A stretch of 64,000 nt of DNA from Roridomyces roridus (GCA_029378245.1 JARKIF010000006.1:186001-250000), one strand, 5' to 3'. Numbered from the stretch's first letter, positions 22,701-34,171 are shown. Notes: generated by a model from the sequence alone, not told the origin. Translations and numbers: made by a program.

Positions 22701-25700
22701 TGAGCAACTAAGAGGGTCATCAGTCGGTAGCAAAGCTTTTGTTAAGCGTTCACATTTTCCTGATGTTGCACGAAGATTGCGCAGAATAGATCACCAGGTG
22801 TCGGGCAATATTGCTGACCGCCTTGTTGAAGGCCTCCATGTTCGGCCCGAGACTGACAAGGAGAAAGACTGTTTTGACCTCATGCATGATCTTGATGGAA
22901 TTGGAGCCTATGTACCTGGTTCTGCGACAAGCAAACGGCATATGCGGAACGAAATCTGGTCCAGCACAGCCTTTATGGGGGCTCCAAGCTGGTTTGTAAC
23001 CATGTCCTGGAATGACAGTGGTCATCCCCTTGCACTGTATTATGCCCAGGAGGATACCCTCTTTAGACCTGAGATAAAATCTGCTGATGAGCGCTACAGA
23101 TTGATGTCTAAAAATCCTGTCGCAGCTGCACGATTTTTTCATTATACGATGGAGGTATTCATTGAAGAAATTTTGTGTTGGAAAAAGGAGGACGCTGGTG
23201 CATTCGGTCACACTGGGGGCTTCTATGCAGTTGTTGAACAGCAAGGCCGGCTGACACTTCACTCACATTGTTTAATCTGGGTGAAAAATGCACTGTCACC
23301 CCAAGATATCCGAGACAGGTTAACAGCTGAAGATAGCATTTTTACAATGAGGCTCATGGCATATCTCGAGTCAACCCATCAAGGTAAATTCAACCATGGC
23401 AAACTCGCTGATGTGCAAGCTCAAGTGGGTGTTGACTCGCAGACTTCCGATGCCACACCAGATAATAACAAGTACCAGGCACCCACATTAACATTTCCTG
23501 AGTCTCCTCCTCCGTTATGTGACACTGATAAGTGCAATGGAACATGTGGGGGCTGTAACCGGTTGTTAGAATGGTGGGATAGATATGAACATGAGGTGGA
23601 TGACTTGCTGGTTCGGTCCAATATTCACAGCTGTCGGCACTCAGTGAAAGATGCTGAAGAGGTGAACAATAAGAAAGATTGGCGGCATCTTAAAAAACGT
23701 AACAAAAGTAAAGTTCGGATTCAAGAACGGCGAGGGTGCCTCACCAAGTCTGGTGTCTGCAAGGCTCGATTTCCTCGTGATGTTGTTGAGGAGACAGTGG
23801 TTGATCCAGATGGTCATATTACTTTTGAACATCGGGAGCCGTACATGAATACAATCAATACTTTGATTACCTATTTCTCTCGGTGCAACACAGACTGTAC
23901 TAGCCTCTTGTCTGGTACTGCAGTTAAAGCTGTCATTTCCTATGTATCTGATTATGTCTCAAAGTTGGGGCTCAAATCATACCAGGCATTTGCCTCTGTT
24001 TACGATGTGTTCGATCGGAACTCGGATAATGTTGACAGTACCAGCGCTGACGAGAATACCACAAGAAAACTTATGAGACAAATGGTCAATTCAATGTCCA
24101 CGAAGATGGAAATTGGGAGTCCAATGGCATCCCTCTATCTCCTTGGAAATCCGGATCACTATGCTAGTCATGAGTACGCAAATTTTAGCTGGCGTACTTA
24201 TGTGGCCTATGTGAAAAGAGATTGGGCAAGAGATTTGCAAAATAATTTGACCATGGACCTTGATGACACTCCCGAGGACTTCATAACCCTCCGGAACAAG
24301 AGAGGAGACATCATTGCATCTTCAATTGTCGATGATTACACAATGCGTCCGGTGGTCTACAACTCCGTCAACTTGTATGAGTGGATTCAATCACATCAGA
24401 AGAGGGCATTCACCAAATCGGAAAAAGAGCATATTCTGCAGGAGCGTGAACTGTACAGTGCATTTGAGAAAGATATCAGTGACTCAGATAGCTCCTCCTC
24501 CTTCATTGATGGAGAGCAAGATTTGACTCAAAGCAGTACCAATGAATCAGAAGATGAAATCCAATTTGAACCTGATGATGCAAAAACTACACCACTCAAG
24601 TACCCCTTCATTGGAGACCACCGACAGAAGGACACTCATGGTGTTTACTGTGACTTTTCAAGGCTCAATATGATTATCCCAAATTTCATGGGTGGTGCAA
24701 TTCCACGATCAGACCGTGGAGACCGTGAATATTACTGTATATCTATTTTGACAATGTTTAAACCTTGGCGTTCACCAAGAGATCTCAAGGATGTGTCCTC
24801 CACTTGGGATGAAACCTTTAATGATCACACCTTCACTGAACGGCAACAACAGTTGTTGAGGAACTTCAACCTTCGTTTTGAATGCAATGATGCACGAGAT
24901 GATCACTATGCAGCCATAAAACGCAAGCTGGCTGAAGCAGAATTTGAACCCTCAAGCCATTTCAACCAAACCATCCTGGGCCACAAGGATGATGTTCTAG
25001 ACTTCATTGATGATGAGTTGGATGAATTCGAAGATTACTTTGCCAATGAAATTGGTCCCAAATCTCGTAAATTGAAAGCGCAGATGGAGGAGATAAGGTC
25101 CATACTTGCTGGTTGCAAATGGCTTAATAGAACAACTGATGGTTTGATCATGGATGTCCGCACCGAACCTTTGACTCCACCTGTCAAAACTAAAACGAGT
25201 TGGTCAAAAATTGTGGAAGTCGAGAGAAAGCTGCTCACAGTCAACAAATTGGCAAATATGCCCGTGAGCTATGCTGGTCATGCTGAACAATCCACTATGG
25301 CTACACATAACAAAGTAGAAGAGCTGCCATTCAACTATTTCACCTCTGCCCAAAATGTTGATGCAGATTCAAACATGAAAATCAAGCAAGTGCTTCACAT
25401 TGAACCCCGAACAGACCAGAGCATTTACAATTGTAGCGGGCCATGCCTCAGCAGTCCAATCAGCACCGCTGAGAATGTATCTAGGTGGCATGGGAGGTTC
25501 AGGTAAATCACAAGTCATCAAGGCAATCAGCCAATTTTTTGAAATGAGGAATGAAAGTTACAGATTCATGCTCCTTGGACCCACAGGGTCAACCGCAGCT
25601 CTTGTAAATGGCTCCACTTACCATTCTGTCTTCAAGGTGCCCCGAGAAACTGGGCATAAAAATAGAGATGACATTGACGGAATTCGTAATGAGACAACTG

Positions 25701-28105
25701 CAATGGCAGCTGTCAATGAACGTATCCAAGGTGTTGAGTATATTTTCCTTGATGAAATCTCCATGGTGTCCTGCAATGATCTGCAAATCCTTGCAAGTCA
25801 GGCTGCTAAGGCCAGAAATATCCATGATGTTGCATTCGGGGGATTGAATGTGATTTTGGCGGGTGATTTTGCACAGTTGCCACCGACTCGTGGCCCTGCT
25901 CTATATGCATCCTTGAAAACTGTTAGTCTTGCAGATGCGAATACAGAGTTCGATCAAGCCTCAATTCTGGGTCGGATGATTTGGCACCAATTCAACACTG
26001 TCGTGATTCTCCGGCAGAATATGAGACAGAGTACGTCTACAGCAGACGATTTAAAACTGCGCACTGCACTGGAGAATATGAGATATCGTGCATGCACAGC
26101 TCAAGATATTGAATTCTTAAGAACCCGTGTTGCAAGCGACAAGCCGGGTCATCCACGTTTGGACTCTGTTGAGTTCAGAAATGTCTCTGTGATCACTGCC
26201 TGGAATGTGCACAAAGACACAATAAATCAATTGGGTGCGGAGAGGTTTGCCGCCGACACTGGCCAAGAGCTCCATGGAGTCTACTCTGTTGACCGAATGA
26301 GTGCAGCAAATGTCGATCGAAAGAAGTGGAAGAACTGTCCTCAAGCCCGAGTCCGGCGAATTGGTCCTCAGTTGCAGGAGCAGCTCTGGATGGCAACCCC
26401 CTCAGCGACGGCAGAGCATGTTCCCGGCTGCTTGCGTCTATGCATGGGCATGCCTGTCATGATTAAATCAAATGATGCAACTGAACTCTGTATAACCAAA
26501 GGTCAAGAGGCATACGTACGTGGATGGAATCAATCTCTTGGTCCTCATGGAAAACCGATACTAGAAACCCTCTTTGTAGAGCTGGTGAATCCGCCCCGGC
26601 CCATACAAATTCCAGACCTGCCACAGAATGTTGTGCCTTTGCCACGAGCAACTATGAAAACAACAGCACTGCTTGAGGATGATTCATTGTTGAGTTTGAA
26701 CAGAGAACAAGTGCCAGTCTTGCAGAACTTCTCAATGACTGACTATGGGGCACAGGGAAAGTCCAGAAATCCAAATGTTTGCCACTTGAATAATTGTCAG
26801 AGCCACATGGCCTACTATGTCGCACTCTCCAGAGGAACCAAAGCATCAGGAACAGCCATCATTCAAGGCTTTGATGAGAAGATGATCACAGGCGGAATCA
26901 CTGGATTTCTTCGTCAGGAATTCCGTGAGCTTGAGATGTTGGATGAAATTACCACCTTGAAGTGTAATGGTGAACTTCCCTTGCAGGTCACTGGGTTCTA
27001 CCGTGGTCAACTTCTACGTTCCTATTTGCAGTGGCGCAAAGACGATGGTGATCCAGCACACATACATCCTGCTATACGGGAGCATAGGAACCTCTCAAAT
27101 ATGTCCCCAGATCTCTATGACACCTGGAAACCCAGCCTTGACTCTGAGAAACGAGGGACCAGGCGCCGTGCAACGACCGATATCGATACAAGAAATTCAA
27201 AGATAAAAAAGACTGAGCATCACAACAGCACTGAAATGCAGGCAGGTTTGAGCTCAACTGGAAGTCCAATTGGCCTTGTCTGGGACAATGTGAACTGGAG
27301 TTGTGGGTATGATGTACTTTTCACTCCACTGGGTCATTTGTGGCGAGCTGACAGACAGAGATGGACCACAACTTTCAACGGTCTGAATCCAGTACTTGGG
27401 CTCTGGTCCAACTGGATGGTTGCACTTGAGGGAACTCCCGAGATACCGAGAGATAGAGCCAGGGAGTCTTTGACAGCATTGGACGCAACGAAATTTCCTC
27501 TCGGACCTGTGTGCCTGCGACTTGATGATCTGTTCAGCGCTGTGTCAAGTCAAGTCACATATGGCCATGCAAGAACTTATTGCAATGTTTGTGGGTACTT
27601 GGAAGCCGGTCTCACAGACACCTTTGGAATGCACTTGACAACCTACCGATCAAATGACTGGGATAATGCTCAAATGACCACAAGTCAGTGGTTGTCTCAT
27701 CACCTCAACCGACACATCCAAAGGCAATGTCCACAGTGTGGTTCTCGAGGAACTCGCACACACCTTTGCAGACAAACAGATATAATTGCAGTGCCACCTA
27801 TTCTGATCCTCAGTATAACCATGGGTGACCTTATTCTTGAAGACACTCTGCATTTCAGGACAGAGAGCACTGTTAATCAAATGAATCTTGTCGGACTCAT
27901 CTATCACTCCCAGAGTGATCGATATTTCTCCAGTGCAACAGTGGGTGATGATAAAATTTTGTGGTATCACGATGGAATTGCAACAGGGCGTCGCTGCATG
28001 TCAATGGGTCATATCTCCTCAATTGAGAATCATTCATTGCACAACCGGGGCAGCTACAGGTTGTCGGCAGCCATATACAGTCATTCCAAGTCCACACCCA
28101 TCTGA
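19759..28105 (+). pseudogene. Helitron RepHel protein gene, broken by a MITE and a frameshift
   Basis: 19759-21914 encodes the N-terminal region with Cys pairs (CAVCG, CVYC) and the NALANHGWLG segment found in front of Helitron Rep domains. 22576-25398 continues with the Helitron-like N domain and the Rep nuclease: LTLHSHCLIW holds the HUH motif and YVSDYVSK the two tyrosines. 25400-28105 is a PIF1-type helicase: GGMGGSGKS (Walker A), YIFLDEISMVS (Walker B), GDFAQLPP and YYVALSRGT. A C-terminal peptidase-like domain follows. The Rep and helicase frames differ by one base at about 25399 (an extra A after CTTCAC), and the 661-bp MITE splits Rep. The N-terminal start and possible introns near 19840-19900 are uncertain. 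This copy is probably not autonomous as it stands. Confidence 0.85.
21915..22575. mobile_element. hAT-like MITE, 661 bp, in the Helitron Rep gene
   Basis: Ends TAGGGCTGGGCACCGTA / TACGGTGCCCAGCCCTA (17 bp after allowing a shifted base), a classic hAT-type terminus. An exact 8-bp duplication GGTGGAAT lies at 21907-21914 and 22576-22583. Rich in ACGGCCGT palindromes and CGTAC motifs near both ends. Without it the Rep frame reads through YGKGGIGHPSHKY. Confidence 0.9.
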
Positions 28106-28289
28106 ATTGTTCAAAAACCAGGAATCGTACCTGCCATGCACAGCAATGGCCTCAAAGCCAGGTGATCGATTCCGATACAGACCGAAGACGAGACATGAAA
28201 AAGCTTCTCCGAATAGCTTTGAAGGTCTGGCAGAGGTTACCATATACATTCTTTGATCATACAAGAAAAGGACCACGAGCGCGATTCGA

Positions 28290-28500
28290 GAACGATGTGT
28301 CGACCCAAATATTGTCAAATTTTCAACTCGACCTGTTTCCGCCATGCAACGAGCCAGATCTTGACGGCAGCAAACCAGTACATTTACGCACCGCGACCAA
28401 CTCCATCTCGACTTAAGTCAGCGTTCTCAACCCAGGTCTGCGAGATTTGAAAGATCTTGAACGCCCACAGGCTTGAGCCGCTCATGGATTCCTTTCCAGC
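28290..28500 (-). pseudogene. 3-prime remnant of a further BTB copy plus duplicated flank
   Basis: TTTTCAACTCGACCTG (28319-28334), the CATTTACGCACC..ACCAACTC block and the following bases match the 3-prime ends of the BTB genes. From 28415 the sequence (GTCAGCGTTCTCAACCCAGG, then GATTTGAAAGATCTTGAA) matches 32708-32770. Only the last few dozen codons of the BTB gene remain. Confidence 0.6.
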
Positions 28501-28734
28501 CACTGTCCGACTCTGAGCAGAATCGCCAGGTCTGGACTGTACGTGGAGCAACAGCATAGAACAGCTCCGGGTCTTCGTAGTATAGTAAGTAGCTGCTCAA
28601 CTGATCGACCGTACAGGGCCCATGAAGTTAGTTTGCGGGTCGCCGACTCATTTTCCGCATACTAATACACAAGAAAGACGGAAAGAAAAGCAGCAAGTGC
28701 GACTCCTAGTCGACCCCTTCGTCAAAATTTCAAC

Positions 28735-29685
28735 TCAACCTGATGACACGCACGAATCAGATCCCGGCGTTGCCCGCAACGAGTTGGTGGATTTACGCAC
28801 CTTGTCCAACTCAGCCTCGATTTGCTGCGGCAAAAGAACAGTCGCAAAATTCACAAAGTCGAATGGCCGACACTGGAAGCATTTCTCCTGCCTCCACGCC
28901 GCCGAAAATGTGTCCAGTTGACGGATATCCAACCCGGGAGTTATGGCTAGCATGGCTCCCGTGTCGAACACGTAGCGGAAGAACCACGAAGGCACTCCCT
29001 GGGACTGGCCACCATAACAGGTCAGTTTCTCTCCCACGCATTTGCAACGCGAGAACTGAGAACCCGGATCAAACCATGTTGGCTTGGTTGCTGCGGCTTT
29101 GGCTGTCTTTCCACACAAAGTGTGGTACTGCAGCCAATTGTGGTATGCCCTCGCCGTCAATTCGTCCACCTCTGGCGGGGCGTCCGAGTTGAGTACGTCC
29201 AACCGCTGGCCAACCAGGGACTCCCTCGCCACCGCCTTTGCGACATCATTCCATTGGTGCTTCAGCGCGATGGCGTAGACAGCAAGTGGCTGCGTCGAGT
29301 AGTACTTCCTAAGAAGCTGTTTCGCAACGGGTATCTGCCGCTGCATGTCGTATTTCACGACAAAATCGATGACCTGGCGTAGCTCCTCCAGGGTCCCAAC
29401 ACTCTGGTCCGTTCCGGGGTAAAAGAGGCGGAGCGTTCGGTCGAGAGCGACGGATGTCTCGGACAAGTCGATGACAGGGACTGCGGGGCTCGATTCAGAT
29501 TGAGGAAGGGTAAACATGGTCTCGAAGACGCGCGACACGAGGGAGAGTATCGCGCGGTGGATGTAAAAGTCGACCCCATCAGAGGATCGGAGGATGGCGT
29601 CCGCTCCAGCAGCTGAGTCGAATGGGTGGGTAGGCTCGAAGGCGGACGGATTGGTGAGGATGTCCGCTGAGGGGGAGTCGGACAT
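28735..29685 (-). CDS. BTB/POZ domain protein, array copy B
   Basis: Intact single-exon frame from MSDSPSAD (29685) to 28735, 316 aa. The BTB core is present (ADAILRSSDGVDFYIHRAIL, FETMF). It is the most diverged of the four copies: it lacks the Gln/Pro-rich insertion after FETMF, and its middle carries KCVGEKLTCYGG instead of the CGCPKAP type. The C-terminal CFQC..LLPQQIEAELDKVRK is conserved. Same orientation as the rest of the array. Cul3-adaptor or other scaffold role is possible from family knowledge, unproven here. Confidence 0.85.
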   Translation of the reverse strand: MSDSPSADILTNPSAFEPTHPFDSAAGADAILRSSDGVDFYIHRAILSLVSRVFETMFTLPQSESSPAVPVIDLSETSVALDRTLRLFYPGTDQSVGTLEELRQVIDFVVKYDMQRQIPVAKQLLRKYYSTQPLAVYAIALKHQWNDVAKAVARESLVGQRLDVLNSDAPPEVDELTARAYHNWLQYHTLCGKTAKAAATKPTWFDPGSQFSRCKCVGEKLTCYGGQSQGVPSWFFRYVFDTGAMLAITPGLDIRQLDTFSAAWRQEKCFQCRPFDFVNFATVLLPQQIEAELDKVRKSTNSLRATPGSDSCVSSG

Positions 29686-30258
29686 GGCGGTGTGGTGAAA
29701 GGTGCAAGTGGCGTCCGGCGTACACGAGGCCGTCTAAATTTGACCCATGGTAACCAAGGGTGACAAGCGCCAGAGATGATCGGTTCGGATATAGACTAAC
29801 AAAGGCGTCCCTGACGCACGCCCGTGCTTTCATTTGTTCAGACCAAGATAAACGGGCCTTCGTTGAAGTCGCCGACTAGGCATATGCCGGCCTTGATGAC
29901 CGGTGTAAGAAAGAGACATGAAAATGCGTCGAGCGGCGTCCCAGTTCATCATGCGGACTGATTGTGATCCAGGCCGTTCGATTGAAGCGGAGCAAGGTGA
30001 CATTAAATAAGCGGTTCTCATCCCACAAATGATCCTTTGGCCCTACTTGCCCTTTGGAACCGCTTAGATTGTACTTCGCCTTGATCATTTCTTCAGTAAA
30101 TTGTGTGGATGCAACCGTAATCTTAATCTTTCCCGAGACGAGCCCTGCTGGTATTTCACGAGTCGTCGAATTATTCCCTACTCATACAAAAAGGACAGCT
30201 AAAACCCAAACAGCAAGCGCGATTCCTATGTGGTCCACCCATTCGTCAAAATTTCAGC
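29686..30258. other. Intergenic segment of the BTB array
   Basis: 29730-29810 is 5-prime flank of copy B (GACAAGCGCCAGAGATGATCGG, related to 31294-31320). 29880-30258 is the duplicated 3-prime flank of copy C and matches 17960-18264. No gene seen. Confidence 0.65.
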
Positions 30259-31218
30259 TCAACCTGACGGGTCCGGCATTGAGATTGTAATCGGAACAAG
30301 GCAAACGGATTTACGCACCCTGTCCAACTCAACCTTGATTTGTTGCGACAGCGGAAGGGTCAGGAAATGAAGCAAGTCGAACTGGGCACAGTAGCCGCAT
30401 GTGTTCGGATGAGTTATCGCTGCATTCAATGAGGCAGCCTGGGACACATTTACCCCGGGACACCTGGCCAAGATGTCGCCCGTGTCGGTAAGATACTTAT
30501 GAAGCCAGGCAGCCACATTGAGGGTCTGATTGTTGGCGAAAATGATGGGTGCGGAGGCCTTATGACATCCACAGTTGCTGGGGGGGAGGGTGAGCCATGT
30601 GGGCGACGCCGCTGTGTTCCGCGCGACCTCTCCGCAGGTATGGTGGTACTCCAGCAAATTCTGATACGCAGAGCCTGTGATTCCATCGAGCTCCCTCGGA
30701 TGATCCGTGAACGTGGAACGAAGAGGCTGCTTCAAGCATTGCCGAGCTGCCACGAGCGCTGCGTCCCTCCACCCATGCCGGATGGCAATCGCATAGACAC
30801 TGAGCGGGCTCGAGGCGTGATGGTACGCCAGGTGGCGTTTGAGCACCGGGACCTGGCACTCAACGTCGTATTTCATCAGCACTTCGATGGCTTCGCCCAG
30901 CTCTGCGAGTGTCTGGGGATCTGCCGGGTACGTGCCCGGATAGAAGACGCGCAGTGCTCTGTCGAGAGCACTCGATGTCTCCGTAACATCGATGACCGGG
31001 AGATCAATGTGTTCGGGGGCGGAGTCCTGGGGCTGCGGGAGCCGGAACATGCTCTCGAAGACGGGCGACACGAGGGAGAGTATCGCACGGTGAACGTAGA
31101 AGTCGGCGCCATCGGAAGATCGGAGGATGGCATCGGCACCAGCGGCCTTGTCAAATGGGTGGGTCGGTTGGAAGGCAGACGGGTTGACGGGGGTGACTGC
31201 TGAGGGGGAGTCGGACAT
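30259..31218 (-). CDS. BTB/POZ domain protein, array copy C
   Basis: Single-exon gene, start at MSDSPSAV (31218; an in-frame Met exists at 31263), stop at 30259, about 319 aa. The BTB domain is closest to copies A and D (RLPQPQDS linker, LRVFYPGT, LMKYDVECQVP). The C-terminal half retains CGCHKAS, CGYCAQFDLL and the LSQQIKVELDRVRK helix. No lesion is visible. Its 5-prime and 3-prime flanks are recognisable in the flanks of the other copies, which shows that gene and spacer were copied together. Confidence 0.87.
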   Translation of the reverse strand: MSDSPSAVTPVNPSAFQPTHPFDKAAGADAILRSSDGADFYVHRAILSLVSPVFESMFRLPQPQDSAPEHIDLPVIDVTETSSALDRALRVFYPGTYPADPQTLAELGEAIEVLMKYDVECQVPVLKRHLAYHHASSPLSVYAIAIRHGWRDAALVAARQCLKQPLRSTFTDHPRELDGITGSAYQNLLEYHHTCGEVARNTAASPTWLTLPPSNCGCHKASAPIIFANNQTLNVAAWLHKYLTDTGDILARCPGVNVSQAASLNAAITHPNTCGYCAQFDLLHFLTLPLSQQIKVELDRVRKSVCLVPITISMPDPSG

Positions 31219-31500
31219 GGTGGTGCGGTGCAAGGTGCGAGTGTGGGTCCGTCCATCTGCCACGAAGAGTACACGAGGTCATCTAATTTGACAAGTAAGC
31301 GCCAGAGATGATTGATTTGGATATAGACCAAAAACGAGGCATGAAAAAAGCTTCTCCGAATAGCTTCGAAGGTGTGGCGGAGGCCAGAAACAGTGTTTGA
31401 TCATACACAAAACTGAAGTAGAAGACCAAGATTCAAGGACGATATGTATTTCATCAAAATTTCAACTCGACCTGATTTTGTCATGAAAAGGGTCAGATCT

Positions 31501-32430
31501 TCACCGCCGCGAGCTCGTGGATTTACGCACCTCGTCCAACTCAGCCTGGATCTGTTCCGGCAAAAGAGCAGTCGCAAAATGAAGCAAGTCAAATTGCTGA
31601 CAGTGGCCACATTTCCCAGGATGAACCATCGCCGCATTCAACGAGGAAGCATCCGTCACATTCAGACCGGGACACCTGGCCAAGATGTCGCTCGTATCTG
31701 TCAGAAACTTGTGAAACCAGGCAGATACTTTGATGGTCAGATTGTCGAGAGTGATGGGTGCAGGGGCCTTTTCGCAGGTACAGTAGGTGGTTATGTTGGT
31801 GGGAAGGGTGAGCCATGTGGGTGACGCCATTTTGTTCCGCGCAACCTCTCCGCAGCTATAGTGGTACTCCAGCAGATTATGATATGCAGAGCTTGTGATT
31901 CCGTCGAGTTCCCTGGGACGATCCCCGGAGAAGCGAAGAGGCTGTTTCAAGAATTCTCGAGCGGCCTTGACTGCTGCGTCCTTCCACTCATGCTTGACGG
32001 CAATCGCATAAACACTGAGTGGGCTGGAGGCGTGATAGTCGGCGAGGTAGCGCTTCAGTAGCGGCACCTGGCACTGGACGTCGTACTTCATCAGCACGTC
32101 GATGGCTTCGCCCAGCTCCTCGAGCGTCTTGGGATCCGGCTGTGTGCCCGGATAGAAGAAGCGCAGAGCTCTGTCGAGAGCAATTGATGTCTCAGAAACA
32201 TCGACGACAGGGATATCAAGGCGTTCGGAGTTCGAGGCATTGGGCTGGGGGAGCCTGAACATGGTCTCGAAGACGGGCGATACGAGGGACAGTATCGCGC
32301 GGTGGACGTAAAAGTCGACGCCATCGGATGATCGGAGGATGGTGTCGGCTCCAGCTGCTTTGTCGAGCGGGTGGCTCGGCTGGAAGGCGGGCGGATCGGT
32401 GGGGATGTTCGTTGAGGGCGAGTCCGACAT
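31501..32430 (-). CDS. BTB/POZ domain protein, array copy D
   Basis: Intact single-exon frame from MSDSPSTN (32430; an upstream in-frame MSDTT start at 32445 is also possible) to 31501, about 309 aa. It shares the BTB core and middle with A and C (CQVPLLKRYLADYHASSPL, CTCEKAP, CGHCQQFDLLHFATALL). It ends in the LDEVRKSTSSRR tail. It lies at the far end of the array and is the only copy whose 5-prime side borders unrelated pseudogene sequence instead of the usual BTB spacer. Confidence 0.87.
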   Translation of the reverse strand: MSDSPSTNIPTDPPAFQPSHPLDKAAGADTILRSSDGVDFYVHRAILSLVSPVFETMFRLPQPNASNSERLDIPVVDVSETSIALDRALRFFYPGTQPDPKTLEELGEAIDVLMKYDVQCQVPLLKRYLADYHASSPLSVYAIAVKHEWKDAAVKAAREFLKQPLRFSGDRPRELDGITSSAYHNLLEYHYSCGEVARNKMASPTWLTLPTNITTYCTCEKAPAPITLDNLTIKVSAWFHKFLTDTSDILARCPGLNVTDASSLNAAMVHPGKCGHCQQFDLLHFATALLPEQIQAELDEVRKSTSSRR

Positions 32431-32489
32431 GGTGGTGTCGGACAACGTGATTACGTGGCCCGTTATTGATCCGTCTCGCGATGTGGCAG

Positions 32490-33115
32490 TGCTTGCCCTC
32501 TCTTGCTCCGCACCACCATCTTCCGCCTGCTCTACGGCCTAGTCTCTGGACTCTGTGCCCCTCCAGTCGACTGTCACTTCTGGATGGCCGCCAATCACTT
32601 GTCCTCTCTAGACTCTGGATGCTCGGTTTCCGCTTGCGCACCATCTTTCAGATATGGGCCCCGCCCGGCCAACCAGGATCCCAACCTCGTACATCGAGTC
32701 AAAGCATGGTCAGCGTTCTGAACACGGGTCTGTCATATTTGAAAGATCTTGAATCCCCACAGGGCCGAGCCTCTCAGGTATCGTGTCATCTTCCTCTCCG
32801 ACTCTTGAACGGTGTCGATCCGCCAAGCATCAGAATCTGTTTGTGTCGGCAACGACTGTGACTTTTGGGCCGTACCCTCCATGGATACACCGAAGTTGTC
32901 CAATTTATTGATTTGACCCCTGGAGTGACGACAGCACTCGAGCCTCTCCACTTTCTGCGAAGCATTGCCCTAGATACATTCCTCCCACCAAACTTTCGCA
33001 ATCCCTCTTCCACATCGGGATCATCGACGCCCAGACATCCCCGATCTAACCCATTTCCTATTCAACGATCCCGACATCGGCGCCTTCCTCGCGACTCGTT
33101 AGGTTGGCCCGGCTT
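32490..33115 (+). pseudogene. Degenerate gene remnant, plus strand
   Basis: Short coding-like pieces in changing frames: LRTTIFRLLYGLVSGL, WSVLNTGLSYLKDLESPQG, SATTVTFGPYPP and DLTHFLFNDPDIGAFLATR before a stop near 33101. The style recalls Agaricomycete F-box-type proteins, but no domain can be confirmed. 32708-32770 recurs at 28415-28480, so the remnant was copied with the BTB units. Confidence 0.4.
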
Positions 33116-33369
33116 ATCAAGTTGTTACTACATAGTTTCAAATACTAATCGTGGTCCACGTTGCAAGTCTCGAGATCCGATCAAAAGTACAAGGTATACC
33201 AAAGGCAACGAGCGACACGGCAGAAAATGTGATTCAAGGTATTTCGGGAAAAAAGATGTTCATGCAATGTTCATGAGCGCGAATTGTTGATCCCGAATCG
33301 AACAGAAGGCAACTGTGTTTCAATGCGCTCTGAAGCGCTCGTTTCGCTAGGTATGTAGCTACCAGCGAA

Positions 33370-33570
33370 TATATAGCGGAAGATCGAAGACGGGGATCAA
33401 TGCGTTGGGAGTCCGAGGGCTGGGGTACCTGGAACATCGTTCCGAAGACGGGCGATACGAGGGAGAGTAAGCACGAGGAAATGGGACGTCGAGCCGAGAA
33501 GGATACCACCAGCGCACGGGAGCGAGGTCCATCGAGACGCGGAAATATCGGGGACAAGAACAAGTATGTG
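33370..33570 (-). pseudogene. BTB domain fragment (copy E)
   Basis: Antisense to the plus strand, 33395-33480 matches the BTB core of the array (LSLVSPVFGTMFQVPQP, with GAAGACGGGCGATACGAGGG at nucleotide level). Frames shift on both sides and neither the start nor the C-terminal half is present. Confidence 0.65.
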
Positions 33571-33684
33571 GACGCCCGGAAGAGATGTTTGGAGTCGATA
33601 GGAGACCAGTCGAGGATCTGGGGCAAGACGAAATCTACTACTCATCCTGGAAGACTCGCGTCTCGCTGCTGACCTGGGTGGATA

Positions 33685-33888
33685 ATCTTCAAGACTGCTC
33701 AAATCCCGCACGGAGCTTTCTTTTCATTGAACGATCCCGACTGGGCCTTCCTGGCAGCTCCCGTAATATCCGCCTTACCACTCTGTCCTTATATTTGTCC
33801 TCCTCTTTGGCGGAGATACACTACAACCGATCGCGATGTTGAACGACAAATGATTGCGCTGGGCTTTGGATTGGCATAAGATCTGGGT
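33685..33888 (+). pseudogene. Fragment related to the 33050-33101 remnant
   Basis: An open stretch encodes FFSLNDPDWAFLAAPVIS and ends at about 33886 (GFGLA, stop). It resembles FLFNDPDIGAFLATR at about 33055-33100, so it is probably a second partial copy of the same unknown 3-prime exon. Confidence 0.35.
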
Positions 33889-34171
33889 GTTAGCTAGTAC
33901 AGTCTCATATGAATTAACCGGCCTTCAATTATCGTGGATTCTAGTTCACCATCAGCGAGGCGTTACGTTTCAATTACTGTTCCTCGACTCCCAGCGAGCT
34001 CGTGATTGTTGGGACAATGTGTGTAAATTTTGACTTTATGGTTCGGGAACGCAATTCTAGAGCAAAGTCAAGTTTGAGGCTCACAACTGGGCCGCCGGAC
34101 GGTGAATTCGGAGAGACCTAAACACGGTAAACCCTCTCGACTCTGTCACTATGTCGAAGATAGATTTCCGT

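Larger units (their letters stand above)
19453..28166 (+). mobile_element. Helitron-like rolling-circle element, about 8.7 kb
   Basis: The limits are inferred from the host. Sequence left of 19453 matches the 5-prime flank of BTB copy C (31294-31310) and sequence right of 28166 matches the rest of that same intergenic segment (CATGAAAAAGCTTCTCCGAATAGC, 31339-31365). CGATTCC borders both sides (19446-19452 and 28167-28173). Helitrons normally make no target duplication, and clean 5-prime TC and 3-prime CTRR hairpin ends were not identified, so the exact termini are open. Content: Rep, PIF1 helicase and a peptidase-like domain. Confidence 0.75.
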
